Shown: positions 1 through 7,469, counted from the first letter of the stretch. The stretch is 22,168 nt of DNA from JBGPFS01 sp041483455 (GCA_041483455.1 JBGPFS010000017.1:1-22168), one strand, 5' to 3'. The notes: a model not told the origin generated them from the letters alone. Translations and numbers: made by a program.

Positions 1-239
1 CCCCCCGCGGCCGCGGCCCCCGCGAGCGCGTCGGGGAAGTTGTAGCCGTTGGCGATGTAGACGAGCGGGACGCCGGGGGTCGCGAAGGTCGCGGCGCTGA
101 TCGCGGCGGCGGTCGCGAAGCGGTCCGCTCCCGCGAGGCGGGTGACCGGCAGCGGGGCGACTACCGCGCTGGCGACCGGCACGGCGAACGTGCCCAGGAT
201 CGACAGACAGGCAAGGACGGCGAGGAGGGTCTTACGCAC
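1..239 (-). CDS. Secreted CWB2 (cell wall-binding repeat 2) protein, N-terminal fragment
   Basis: Partial gene cut by the window edge; only the first 79 residues are present. The start is a GTG at 239, supported by a GGAGG (plus-strand cctcc at 248-252) 8 nt upstream. Residues 1-25 form a signal peptide: basic VRK, a hydrophobic core LLAVLACLSILGTFAV, and a VASA cleavage site. It is followed directly by the hallmark of the CWB2 family (PF04122), RLAGADRFATAAAIS at 34-48, and then VYIANGYNFPDALAG at 60-74. Members of this family are exported and bind anionic wall polymers through repeated copies of the domain; usually three tandem repeats flank or precede an effector domain. The effector part is outside the window, so the function cannot be given. 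It lies 134 bp downstream of rfbC on the same strand and could be read through from that operon, but it has its own strong ribosome binding site. Confidence 0.82.
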   Translation of the reverse strand, partial: MRKTLLAVLACLSILGTFAVPVASAVVAPLPVTRLAGADRFATAAAISAATFATPGVPLVYIANGYNFPDALAGAAAAG

Positions 240-373
240 CTCGTCAGCCTCCGCCCGGCCGGCCGACGACTCAATGCCGACATGGTCCCGGCGGCGATGG
301 CCCGATGGTCAGGACCGCGGTGCGGCGTGGTCCCGAGCGGTGCGGTCAGGTCGGTTCCGGAGCACGGGCGACC

Positions 374-910
374 TCAGCGCAGGCGGCCGATCAGCTCGGC
401 CAGCGAGGGGTTCGTGCGATCGCGCGGCGACAGGATCGGCCGACCGTCCCGGGTCCCGGGCACCGGCGGCCAGGGCACGCCGACGGCGGCGTCGTCCCAC
501 GCGAATCCGAGCTCGTCGGAGCCGTCGTATTCGTTCGTCACCAGGTAGAGCAGCTCGAGCGCCTCGAGGGCGAGAAAGCCGTGGGCGACGCCCCGCGGGA
601 TGACGACCCAGTCGTCGACCCCGAGCTCGATCGTCTCGACGATGGCCGGGCCGATGCCGGCGACCGCGGGTCGCACGTCGACCAGCGCGACGAACGCCCG
701 ACCGCCGACGACGACCCAACGATCGAGCTGGCGTCGATGGTAGTGAAGGCCGCGCAGGACGCCGGCGGCGGAGGTCGACAGGTTGGCCTGGACGAAGCGC
801 TCGTCCTGTCCGAGGGCGTCCATGTCGGCCGACGCACGCCACAGCTCGCGGAACGAGCCGCGCTCGTCGGCGTGCCGGGCGAGCGTCCCGGACCGGACGC
901 CGGGGATCAT
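374..910 (-). CDS. rfbC: dTDP-4-dehydrorhamnose 3,5-epimerase
   Basis: Epimerises dTDP-4-keto-6-deoxy-D-glucose at C3 and C5, the third step of dTDP-L-rhamnose synthesis, in the cytoplasm. With the ATG at 910 the protein is 178 residues, the usual length. Family motifs are in order: DERGSF (15-20), RGLHYH with the catalytic His56, PRGVAHGFLAL (105-114), NEY with the likely catalytic Tyr128, and SPRD with Asp164. The cupin fold is expected. The frame is also open to GTG 946 and TTG 952, which would add 12 or 14 residues and overlap the end of rfbD; I prefer ATG 910 because it puts the usual short lead before DERGSF and leaves a 19-nt gap after rfbD. No strong ribosome binding site separates the options. 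It is the last gene of the rfbA-B-D-C order. The identity is secure; the start is not. Confidence 0.93.
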   Translation of the reverse strand: MIPGVRSGTLARHADERGSFRELWRASADMDALGQDERFVQANLSTSAAGVLRGLHYHRRQLDRWVVVGGRAFVALVDVRPAVAGIGPAIVETIELGVDDWVVIPRGVAHGFLALEALELLYLVTNEYDGSDELGFAWDDAAVGVPWPPVPGTRDGRPILSPRDRTNPSLAELIGRLR

Positions 911-929
911 CGGCCGCGGACCCCGGCGC

Positions 930-1874
930 TCATCGAGACCGCGCACCGGCAAGGCGCGGAAAGCGGGCGAGGTCGTCGGCGAGGGCCTCCGGCCACGGCC
1001 GCATCGGCTCGCCCGACGGGAGCGGGGTCGGCTCGAGGGCGCCCCAGGGTGGCGGCGTCGAGGCGCGCGTCCAGGTCGTCGCAGGCACCTCGACGAGCTC
1101 GACCGCCAGTCGGAGTTGTCGGAACAGCTCGCGTGCCCAGTCCGCCCGCGAGGCGACGCCGGCGTTCACGAGGTGCTGCGTCCCGACCGCCTCGCCCGAC
1201 CCGAGGAGCTCGACGATCGCCTCGGCCACGTCAGCCGCAGCGGTCGGCGAGCCGTACTCATCGCCTACGACCCGGAGCGGCTCGCCGCCGGCCCGCGCCC
1301 GCTCGGCCGCGGCGAGGATCTTGGCCGGGAAGTCCTCCCCGGGAGCCCCGTAGAGCCAGGCCGTCCGGACGATCGCGAGCCGAGGCGCACCGGCGGCCGG
1401 TCCCGCGGCCGAAGCCCCGGCGAACGCCGCCCCGGCGAACGCCGCCGCGGCGGCCACCTCGCCGGCGAGCTTGCTCGCCCCGTAAGCGTTCGGAGGGTCG
1501 GTCGGATCGTCGGGCCGGTAGCCACGCCCGTCGGTGCGGAGGCCGTCGAAGACCTCGTTGGTCGAGACGAGGATGAGGTCGATCCCCTCCGCGGCACAAC
1601 GTCGGGCGAGCGCACCGACCGCCTCGCCGTTCCGGCGGCGGGCCAGCTCGGGATCCCGGGCGCAGCCGTCCACGTCGGTCCAGGCCGCGGCATGGACGAC
1701 CGCCTCCGGGCGGTCGCGCCGGATCAGCCGGTCGGGCGCCGTCGGATCGTCGAGATCGTAGTCAGGGCGGGCCCAGGCGATCGGGCCCGTCAGGCCGGTG
1801 AACGGCGCGTCGGCGAGCGCCGCGAGGAGGGCCCGGCCGAGCCGACCATTCGCACCGCTGACCGCGACCCGCAC
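930..1874 (-). CDS. rfbD: dTDP-4-dehydrorhamnose reductase
   Basis: Reduces dTDP-4-keto-L-rhamnose to dTDP-L-rhamnose with NAD(P)H, the last step of the pathway. 314 residues, a little longer than the usual 280-300. It is an extended short-chain dehydrogenase: nucleotide-binding GANGRLG at 7-13, VHAAAWTDVDGCA at 60-72, STNEVFDG at 104-111 (most relatives have STDYVFDG) and the catalytic YGASK at 131-135 (Tyr131, Lys135). The extra length is an alanine-rich insert at about 140-163 that holds a 15-bp tandem duplication (two AFAGA units). The GTG start at 1874 directly follows the TAG of rfbB with no gap, so translation is probably coupled. The C-terminal substrate-binding part (WTRASTPPPWGALEP) is typical. 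Confidence 0.94.
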   Translation of the reverse strand: MRVAVSGANGRLGRALLAALADAPFTGLTGPIAWARPDYDLDDPTAPDRLIRRDRPEAVVHAAAWTDVDGCARDPELARRRNGEAVGALARRCAAEGIDLILVSTNEVFDGLRTDGRGYRPDDPTDPPNAYGASKLAGEVAAAAAFAGAAFAGASAAGPAAGAPRLAIVRTAWLYGAPGEDFPAKILAAAERARAGGEPLRVVGDEYGSPTAAADVAEAIVELLGSGEAVGTQHLVNAGVASRADWARELFRQLRLAVELVEVPATTWTRASTPPPWGALEPTPLPSGEPMRPWPEALADDLARFPRLAGARSR

Positions 1875-2999
1875 CTAGCCGGCCTCGGGAGCCGCGCCGG
1901 TCGGCGTCGCCGAGTCGGTCCGTGTCGCCGAGCCGGTCCCCGTCGCCGGCTGGCCGCCGGCCAGCCGGGCGCCGTACTGTCGCTCGTAGTAGGCGTCCCA
2001 GTCGCCCGACCGGATCGCCCGCCACCAACCCTCGTTCGCACCGAACCAGGCGACCGTCTCGGCCAGGCCCGTCGCGAACGAGATCCGGTTGCGCCAGCCA
2101 AGGGCGGTCACCTTCGCCCCGTCCATCGCGTAGCGCCGGTCGTGGCCCGGCCGGTCCTCGACGGTCCGGACGAGCGACCACGGCTTGCCGAGTGCCTCGA
2201 GCAGGAGCCGGATGAGCTCGCGGTTCGGGAGCTCGGCGGCTCCGGGCAGGTTGTAGACCTCGCCCCTCCGGCCGCGGCGGAGGACGTGCTCGATCGCCCC
2301 GGCGTGATCGGAGACGTGGATCCAGTCGCGCCGCTGAAGGCCGTCGCCGTACATCGGCAGCTCGCGATCGTCGATCGCGTTCGTGATGAAGAGCGGGATG
2401 AGCTTCTCGGGGTGCTGGTAGGGCCCGTACGTGTTCGAGCCGCGGGTGACGACCGCGTCGAGGCCGTAGGTGACCACGTAGCTCCGGACGAGGAGCTCCC
2501 CGGCGGCCTTCGCCGCGGCGTAGGGCGAGCGCGGCGCCAGGCCGTCCGTCTCGGCCGACCGGCCCGTCTCGACCGAGCCGTAGACCTCGTCGGTCGAGAC
2601 CTGGAGAAAGCGCGGCGCCGGTCGGCCATCGGCCCGGGCCGCCTCGCGCCGGCAAGCCTCGAGGAGGACGTGGACGCCGATCACCCCGGTCCGCAGGAAC
2701 GCCTCCGGATCGAGGATCGAACGGTCGACGTGGGACTCCGCGGCGAAGTTGACCACCGCGTCCGCTTCGGTCACGAGTGGCCCCACGGCCGCCGGATCGG
2801 CGATGTCGCCGCGGACGAAGCGCAATCGGGCGGCCTGCTCCGGGTCCCCGAGGACCGGAGCCAGGTTCGCCTCGTTGCCCGCGTACGTCAGCAGGTCGAG
2901 GACGGTGATCCGGGTCCCGTCCCGGCGGGCGAGGATCGAGCGGACGAACTCGCTGCCGATGAACCCGGCCCCGCCCGTGACCAGGAGGTGCTCGCTCAC
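1875..2999 (-). CDS. rfbB: dTDP-glucose 4,6-dehydratase
   Basis: Converts dTDP-D-glucose to dTDP-4-keto-6-deoxy-D-glucose using bound NAD+, the second step of dTDP-L-rhamnose synthesis. 374 residues. Motifs: Rossmann TGGAGFIGSEF (8-18), NFAAESHVDRSI (84-95), the catalytic STDEVYG (135-141; Thr136, Asp137, Glu138), SPYAAAKAAGE (158-168; Tyr160, Lys164) and RGSNTYGPYQHPEKLIP, all as in the family. The start is a GTG at 2999 that overlaps the rfbA stop as GTGA (4 bp). The frame stays open further upstream to 3377, but that stretch is antisense-free rfbA sequence in another frame and has no homology signal. The last 25 or so residues (ATGTGSATRTDSATPTG) are a low-complexity tail beyond the normal end. 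Confidence 0.95.
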   Translation of the reverse strand: MSEHLLVTGGAGFIGSEFVRSILARRDGTRITVLDLLTYAGNEANLAPVLGDPEQAARLRFVRGDIADPAAVGPLVTEADAVVNFAAESHVDRSILDPEAFLRTGVIGVHVLLEACRREAARADGRPAPRFLQVSTDEVYGSVETGRSAETDGLAPRSPYAAAKAAGELLVRSYVVTYGLDAVVTRGSNTYGPYQHPEKLIPLFITNAIDDRELPMYGDGLQRRDWIHVSDHAGAIEHVLRRGRRGEVYNLPGAAELPNRELIRLLLEALGKPWSLVRTVEDRPGHDRRYAMDGAKVTALGWRNRISFATGLAETVAWFGANEGWWRAIRSGDWDAYYERQYGARLAGGQPATGTGSATRTDSATPTGAAPEAG

Positions 3000-3757
3000 C
3001 GGTCTGGGCGCTGGGCGGGCGCCGTCAGCCGGCCGCCGGCCTCGTCCTCGGCCGCCATCGCGGCCGCGCGCAGGAGGCTCGGCACGGTGCCCGCATCGGT
3101 CCAGTGGCCGTCGTAGACCCGGGTGAAGAGGCCGCCGTTGGGGATGTAGTGGTTCAGGACGTCGGTGATCTCGAACTCGCCACGACCGGACGGCGCCAGG
3201 CCGTCGATGACATCGAAGGCGTCCGGGCGCAGGAAGTAGACCCCGATCGGGATGAGGTCGCTCTTCGGGTGGGTCGGCTTCTCCTCGAAGCCGACGACGT
3301 CGCCGGCGCTGTCGAGCTCGGCGACGCCGAAGCGCTCGGGGTCCGGGACCCGGTAGAGGAGCGTCCCGCCGCCCCACGGACCGGCCTCGAACTCGGCCGC
3401 CACGTCGGCCATGGCCCGGCCCCGGAGGATGTTGTCGCCGAGGACGACGCAGAACGGGTCGTCGCCCACGAAGTCACGGGCCAGGCCGATGGCGTGGGCG
3501 ATCCCGAGCGCGCCGCGCTGGTAGCGGTAGGTCAGGTCGAGCCCGAAGTGGGCGCCGTCCGCGAGCAACTCGACGATGTCGCCGACGCTCTTGCCGCCGA
3601 CGACGACCATCACCTCGCGGATCCCCATCCCCGCCAGCGTCTCGAGCGGGTAGTAGATCATCGGCCGGTCGTAGATCGGCAGCAGGTGCTTGTTCGTGAC
3701 GATCGTCAGCGGGAAGAGCCGGGTGGCCGTGCCGCCGGCGAGGATCACACCCTTCAT
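2996..3757 (-). CDS. rfbA: Glucose-1-phosphate thymidylyltransferase
   Basis: Makes dTDP-glucose from dTTP and glucose-1-phosphate, the entry step of dTDP-L-rhamnose synthesis. 253 residues, shorter than the 290-residue enterobacterial RmlA; it lacks most of the C-terminal allosteric helices, as in many Gram-positive and Chloroflexota relatives. The nucleotide-binding signature is LAGGTATRLFPLT (6-18), followed by NKHLLPIYDRPMIYYPL (22-38), the metal-binding VVLGDNI (104-110, Asp108), FEEKPTHPKSD and a sugar-binding EFEITDV. The ATG start at 3757 has no clear ribosome binding site; a TACCCT box lies 8 nt before it (see promoter entry). It lies 60 bp after mreC and overlaps rfbB by 4 bp, so it heads the rhamnose genes. 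Confidence 0.94.
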   Translation of the reverse strand: MKGVILAGGTATRLFPLTIVTNKHLLPIYDRPMIYYPLETLAGMGIREVMVVVGGKSVGDIVELLADGAHFGLDLTYRYQRGALGIAHAIGLARDFVGDDPFCVVLGDNILRGRAMADVAAEFEAGPWGGGTLLYRVPDPERFGVAELDSAGDVVGFEEKPTHPKSDLIPIGVYFLRPDAFDVIDGLAPSGRGEFEITDVLNHYIPNGGLFTRVYDGHWTDAGTVPSLLRAAAMAAEDEAGGRLTAPAQRPDR

Positions 3758-3765
3758 CGCCCGAC

Positions 3766-3771
3766 AGGGTA
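3766..3771 (-). promoter_or_regulatory. Possible -10 box for rfbA (TACCCT)
   Basis: On the minus strand TACCCT stands 8 nt before the rfbA ATG, so transcription would start at or very near the start codon, which fits the lack of a ribosome binding site. The 10-mer TACCCTGTCG recurs exactly at 18702-18711 ahead of the proline dehydrogenase. There is no recognisable -35. The fit to TATAAT is only three or four of six, so this is weak. Confidence 0.25.
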
Positions 3772-3817
3772 GCAGGCGCCACCCCGCCCGGGCGCCGAGG
3801 ACCCGGTACCCGGCGCG

Positions 3818-4738
3818 CTAGGGCGAGGGAGAGGCTCCGGGACGGGACGAGCCCGCTGGGCTCGGGGCAGGCGACCCGTCGACGGGCGGCAGGCCGCCCT
3901 GGTAGCTCGTGATCACGAGGGCGAATTCGAGCTTGTCGAGGTTCACGGCCGGCTGGACGAAGGCCGTCTGGACGACGGCGTTCGCGTCGCGCTGGACGTC
4001 GACGACGGTCCCCACGACGAGGCCCTTCGGGAACGGTGAGCGGACCCCGCCGCCGAGGTCGACCCCGGCCGTGGTCACCGCGTCATTGGGCAGGACCCGT
4101 TCGGTCGAGTCGATGTTCTGCATCGCCAGGACGCCGCCGAGCTGACCGACGATCGCCCCGGTCGCCTGGCTGCCGCCAAGCTGGCCGATGACGGTGGACG
4201 AGGTGTCGTTGATGAGCAGGACCGTGGTCGAGTTCCCCGTCACCGAGGTCACGCGACCCACCAGCGCTCCACCGTCCGCGACCACGACGTCGCCGACGGT
4301 GACGCCCGCCTGGCTGCCGATGTCGAGGGTCACTACCCGTCGGAAGGGCGACGATTCGCGGCCGATCACCGTCCCGGCGACGGTCGTGTAGGCCAGGTCG
4401 CTCCGGACCTGGAGGAGCCCGGTGAGCGTCGTGTTCTCGCGCTCGATCTCCTTCGCCCGCTGATTCGCGGCGCGCAGGGCGGCGTTCTCGCGAGCGAGCT
4501 CCTCGTTCGTCCGGCGAAGGGTCGAGATCTCGCCGATCGTGGCGACCATGGCGCCTATCCCCCGGGCGGTGCCGTCGACCGCCGCCTGGAGCGGCCGGAA
4601 CGCGAACGCGATGCCATGCTGGAGCTCCTGGACCGGCGGGCTCGACGAGAACGCCATCAGCACGAGCGAGATCGCCAGGAGGATCCCGAAGGCGACGGTC
4701 CGGCGACGAGCGGTCCGGTCGTTGAGGAAGACGGTCAT
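3818..4738 (-). CDS. mreC: Rod shape-determining protein MreC
   Basis: Bitopic membrane scaffold of the elongasome that links cytoplasmic MreB filaments to the periplasmic or external cell-wall synthases. 306 residues. The layout is typical: a short basic N-terminus (TARRR), one membrane segment at 14-30 (VAFGILLAISLVLMAFS), a coiled coil at about 70-110 (LRRTNEELARENAALRAANQ), then the two-barrel MreC domain at about 115-282 with VIGRESSPFRRVVTLDIG, VVVADGGALVGRV, VLLINDTSS and a final VQPAVNLDKLEFALVI. The tail (283-306) is a Pro/Ser-rich stretch (SPAPSPAGSSRPGASPSP). The ATG at 4738 follows mreB by 46 bp. The usual partners mreD, mrdA (PBP2) and rodA do not follow; rfbA comes next instead. 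Confidence 0.94.
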   Translation of the reverse strand: MTVFLNDRTARRRTVAFGILLAISLVLMAFSSSPPVQELQHGIAFAFRPLQAAVDGTARGIGAMVATIGEISTLRRTNEELARENAALRAANQRAKEIERENTTLTGLLQVRSDLAYTTVAGTVIGRESSPFRRVVTLDIGSQAGVTVGDVVVADGGALVGRVTSVTGNSTTVLLINDTSSTVIGQLGGSQATGAIVGQLGGVLAMQNIDSTERVLPNDAVTTAGVDLGGGVRSPFPKGLVVGTVVDVQRDANAVVQTAFVQPAVNLDKLEFALVITSYQGGLPPVDGSPAPSPAGSSRPGASPSP

Positions 4739-4784
4739 CGGCTGGTCCTGAGGTCCGGTCTCTCGGGTCGGTCCCCGCGGGCCC

Positions 4785-5840
4785 TCAGCTTCGGGGGGCC
4801 CGGGCGTACGTGTCGGAGACGAGGACCCGGCTCATCGTGTCGAGCTCCTCGAGGACCAAGCCGGTCCCCCGGGCCACGCAGGTGAGCGGATCGTCGGCGA
4901 CGTGGACCGGCATCTGGGTCGCCTCGGCGATCCGCTGGTCGAGGCCGGCGAGGAGCGCCCCGCCACCGGCCAGCACGATCCCCTGGTCCATGATGTCGGC
5001 GACGAGCTCGGGCGGCGTCTCCTCGATCGTGTCCTTGATCGTGTCCACGATGAGCTGGACGGACGGCTCGATCGCCTCCCGGATCTGGTCCGCGCCCACC
5101 TCGACGCTGCGCGGCAGGCCGGTCAGGAGGTCGCGGCCCCGGAGCGTCACCCGCTGCGCGTCCCACTCTCCCGGGTAGGCCGAGGCGATCGCGATCTTGA
5201 TGTCCTCGGAGGTCCGCTCGCCGAGGAAGAGGTTGTACTCGCGCCGGGCGAACCCGACGATGTCCTGGTCCATCTCGTCGCCGCCGACCCGGATGCTCCG
5301 GCTGACGACGATCCCGCCCAGGCTGATGACCGCGACCTCGGTCGTCCCGCCCCCGATGTCGACGATGAGGCTGCCGGACGGCTCGCTGACCGGCAGGCCG
5401 GCTCCGATCGCGGCGGCCATCGGCTCCTCGATCAGGCGCGCCCAGCGGGCGCCGGCGTTCAGCGCGGCGTCGCGGACGGCTCGCTTCTCGACCTCCGTCA
5501 CGCCCGACGGGACGCCGAGGAGCATTCGCGGCCGGGGGATCAGGCCGACCCGATCGTGGACCCGGTTCACGAAGTACTTGATCATCTGCTCGGTGACGTC
5601 GAAGTCGCTGATGACGCCGTCGCGGAGCGGTCGGACCGCGATGATGTTCGCCGGCGTCCGGCCGACCATCCGCTTCGCCTCGGCGCCGATGGCCAGGACG
5701 CGCTTCGTCTTGGCGTCGATCGCGACCACGCTCGGCTCGCTGATGACGATCCCGCGATCGCGGACGTGGACGAGCGTGTTCGCGGTCCCGAGATCGATCC
5801 CGATGTCACGGGAGAAGAGGCCGAGCAAGCGGTCGAACAT
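4785..5840 (-). CDS. mreB: Rod shape-determining protein MreB (actin-like)
   Basis: Bacterial actin that forms membrane-bound filaments and orients lateral wall synthesis in rod-shaped cells. 351 residues, the normal size. The ATPase motifs are all present: phosphate-1 DIGIDLGTANTLVHV (12-26), the connect segment LLGVPSGVTEVEKRAV, phosphate-2 IVDIGGGTTEVAVISLGG, and the adenosine motif VLAGGGALLAGLDQRI. The N-terminus MFDRLLGLFSRD is a short amphipathic helix of the membrane-binding kind. The ATG at 5840 is the only sensible start; the leader has GAAGGA, but about 13 nt upstream, which is too far for a good ribosome binding site. It is the first gene of the mreBC-rfbABDC run, with a TATACT box about 100 nt upstream. 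Confidence 0.97.
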   Translation of the reverse strand: MFDRLLGLFSRDIGIDLGTANTLVHVRDRGIVISEPSVVAIDAKTKRVLAIGAEAKRMVGRTPANIIAVRPLRDGVISDFDVTEQMIKYFVNRVHDRVGLIPRPRMLLGVPSGVTEVEKRAVRDAALNAGARWARLIEEPMAAAIGAGLPVSEPSGSLIVDIGGGTTEVAVISLGGIVVSRSIRVGGDEMDQDIVGFARREYNLFLGERTSEDIKIAIASAYPGEWDAQRVTLRGRDLLTGLPRSVEVGADQIREAIEPSVQLIVDTIKDTIEETPPELVADIMDQGIVLAGGGALLAGLDQRIAEATQMPVHVADDPLTCVARGTGLVLEELDTMSRVLVSDTYARAPRS

Positions 5841-5939
5841 GATCGGGGCGGGGTCCTTCGTCCGGGGTTCGTTGGAACGGCGCGGCGGCTGCTGGGTGGG
5901 TGGCAGGGTCGCCTGCGCCTCGGGCCGGGAAGCCGGTGC

Positions 5940-5945
5940 AGTATA
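5940..5945 (-). promoter_or_regulatory. Candidate -10 box for the mreBC-rfb operon (TATACT)
   Basis: Minus-strand TATACT matches five of six bases of TATAAT and sits in the 132-bp gap between the alaX stop and the mreB start. It predicts a 5' leader of about 90 nt for mreB. At 16-18 bp upstream the sequence is GGAGGAGC-like rather than TTGACA, so the -35 is poor or factor-dependent. It is the only good -10 in the gap. Confidence 0.45.
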
Positions 5946-5972
5946 CCCGGGTCGCCGGACGGCTCCTCCGTA

Positions 5973-6761
5973 TCAGCCGACCGGCTCGACCAGCTCGATC
6001 CGGATCCGCTTGTTGATCCGGCCTTTGGACTCGTAGCCCGTGACCCGGATCCCGCCCACCTCGCGGGTGTTCGCCACGTGGGTACCGCCATCGGCCTGGA
6101 GGTCCAGCCCCACGATCTCGATGGTCCGGATCTCCTCGATCCCCGGCGGCAGCAGGTTGACCTTCGTGCGGATGAGGTCGGGGATCGCGAACGCCTCCGC
6201 GCGCGGGAGGACGTTGACCCGGACCTCCCGGTCTGCCGACAGCTCCTCGTTGACCGTCGCTTCGATCCGATCCACCAGGTCCCCCGACATCCGCTCGAAC
6301 TCGAAGTCCATCCGACCCGAGCCGGGTCCCATGTTGCCGCCGGTCACGCGCGCCCCGTAGTCGCGCCAGACGACGCCGCACAGGGCGTGGAGAGCCGTGT
6401 GGGTCCGCATCAGGGCGAGCCGGCGGGCCCATTCGAGGTCGACCCGGAGGAGATCGCCGGGAACCGGGGGCTCCGGGCCATCCGGCTCGAGCTCATGGAC
6501 GACGTCCACGCCGGATCTCCGGGCGACGCGGACCGTCCAGGATCGGCCGTCCCGCGCCCGAAGCAGGATCCCCCGGTCCGACGGCTGGCCGCCGCCGCCC
6601 GGGTAGAAGACCGTCCGGTCGAGGACGACGAGCGGCCCACCGGCCATGGGCCCACCCGCCACCGGATCGACCCCGGCCGGATCGGCCCCTGGCTCGACCG
6701 CGAGGACGCGCGCCTCGACCGTCCGGGCGTACGCGTCGCGGTAGCACAGGGCGTCGGTCAT
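5973..6761 (-). CDS. alaX: AlaX-type alanyl-tRNA editing protein
   Basis: Free-standing relative of the AlaRS editing domain that deacylates Ser- or Gly-charged tRNA-Ala in trans. 262 residues, the AlaX-M type: a beta-barrel part with the family signature TVFYPGGGGQPSDRG (50-64), followed by the zinc-binding editing core. Zinc ligands are HTALH (His121, His125) and, near the C-terminus, ADGGTHVANTREVG (223-236), where His228 is present but the usual Cys of CxxxH is Asp224. The C-terminal ESKGRINKRIRIEL is typical. The ATG at 6761 has an AAGGAG (plus 6766-6771) 4 nt away. Between the two halves there is a Gly/Pro-rich insert (ADPAGVDPVAGGPMAGG) at about 26-42. It follows the cupredoxin gene by 56 bp and may be co-transcribed with it. 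Confidence 0.88.
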   Translation of the reverse strand: MTDALCYRDAYARTVEARVLAVEPGADPAGVDPVAGGPMAGGPLVVLDRTVFYPGGGGQPSDRGILLRARDGRSWTVRVARRSGVDVVHELEPDGPEPPVPGDLLRVDLEWARRLALMRTHTALHALCGVVWRDYGARVTGGNMGPGSGRMDFEFERMSGDLVDRIEATVNEELSADREVRVNVLPRAEAFAIPDLIRTKVNLLPPGIEEIRTIEIVGLDLQADGGTHVANTREVGGIRVTGYESKGRINKRIRIELVEPVG

Positions 6762-6817
6762 CGGTCTCCTTCAGCCCGGCCGAACCGCGGTCCGAGGTTC
6801 GACCTGCCGGGACGAGC

Positions 6818-7291
6818 CTACTGGACGTCGAGCTCGCCGACCATGTTCGCGTGGACCGAGCAGACGAACTTGTAGGTCCCGGCGCTCAACGCGGGAACGC
6901 TGTAGGTCCTCGTGTCGGCGCCGCTGAAGATGTCGCCCTTGAAGACCTCGTTCCCGTTCGAGTCGGTGATCTTCACGTTGTGCGGGACGCCCGCGTCCTT
7001 GTTGTCGAACGAGATCTGGAAGGCCTGGCCGGCCGGTGCGCTGACCTTGGCCTGCTCGAAGGCGATCCCAGCCGCGCTGATCTCGACGACCGGACCGCCG
7101 GAGCCGCCGGAAGGCTGGGCCGACGCAGCGCTCGACGGGACAGCCGATGGCGCCTCGCTCGCGGCGGCCGACGGTCGGGGCGTGGCGGACGGCTCGGGGA
7201 CGAAGGTCCAGCCCGGCCCGGACGAGCCGGAGCAGGCGGCGACCACGAGGCCGACCAGGAACAGGACGGGGGCGAGACGAACCAGGCGCAT
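6818..7291 (-). CDS. Cupredoxin-domain lipoprotein (type 1 copper)
   Basis: Predicted exported, lipid-anchored electron carrier or copper protein. 157 residues from the ATG at 7291. The signal peptide MRLVRLAPVLFLVGLVVAAC ends in a lipobox with Cys20. A Ser/Ala/Pro-rich spacer (about 22-70) leads to a plastocyanin-like domain at about 68-157. Copper ligands are visible: His in VPHNVKI and the C-terminal cluster CSVHANM (Cys, His at +3, Met at +6), the full type 1 set. This resembles small cupredoxins and the CuA-free relatives of COX2. The frame is open to a GTG at 7327, but the 12 extra residues would spoil the signal peptide. The ribosome binding site is weak (AAAGGG far upstream). A substrate partner cannot be named from context. 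Confidence 0.85.
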   Translation of the reverse strand: MRLVRLAPVLFLVGLVVAACSGSSGPGWTFVPEPSATPRPSAAASEAPSAVPSSAASAQPSGGSGGPVVEISAAGIAFEQAKVSAPAGQAFQISFDNKDAGVPHNVKITDSNGNEVFKGDIFSGADTRTYSVPALSAGTYKFVCSVHANMVGELDVQ

Positions 7292-7390
7292 GGCGATGGG
7301 ATGGCCCTTTCCGGCTGACGGGTCCACCCGGCTGGGGCGAGCGAACCGCGGGGGCAGGGCGGTTCGGCCGGGGGCGGCGAGGTCGCCGCG

Positions 7391-7416
7391 GGCGCAACTC
7401 TAGCGTTTCTTGCGCC
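7391..7416 (-). promoter_or_regulatory. Candidate cupredoxin promoter inside an inverted repeat
   Basis: A perfect 7-bp inverted repeat, GGCGCAA (7391-7397) and TTGCGCC (7410-7416), flanks 12 bp. On the minus strand a -10-like TAGAGT (plus 7397-7402) overlaps the repeat and is the best candidate promoter for the cupredoxin gene, giving a leader of about 100 nt. The arrangement is operator-like, but it could equally form a small RNA hairpin. Confidence 0.3.
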
Positions 7417-7469
7417 GGGAGGCCGCGAAGAGGCCAGGGCGATGGCCGGGCCGCCCGGCTTCGGTGAAC

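Noticed and set aside
783..3116. 777-codon plus-strand frame antisense to the rfb genes
   Set aside because: Overlaps three recognisable sugar-nucleotide enzymes on the other strand and shows no motifs itself.
4902..6875. Long plus-strand open frame antisense to mreB and alaX
   Set aside because: It runs over clearly conserved minus-strand genes; its protein is Asp/Arg/Pro-rich without motifs, the usual shadow in very G+C-rich DNA.
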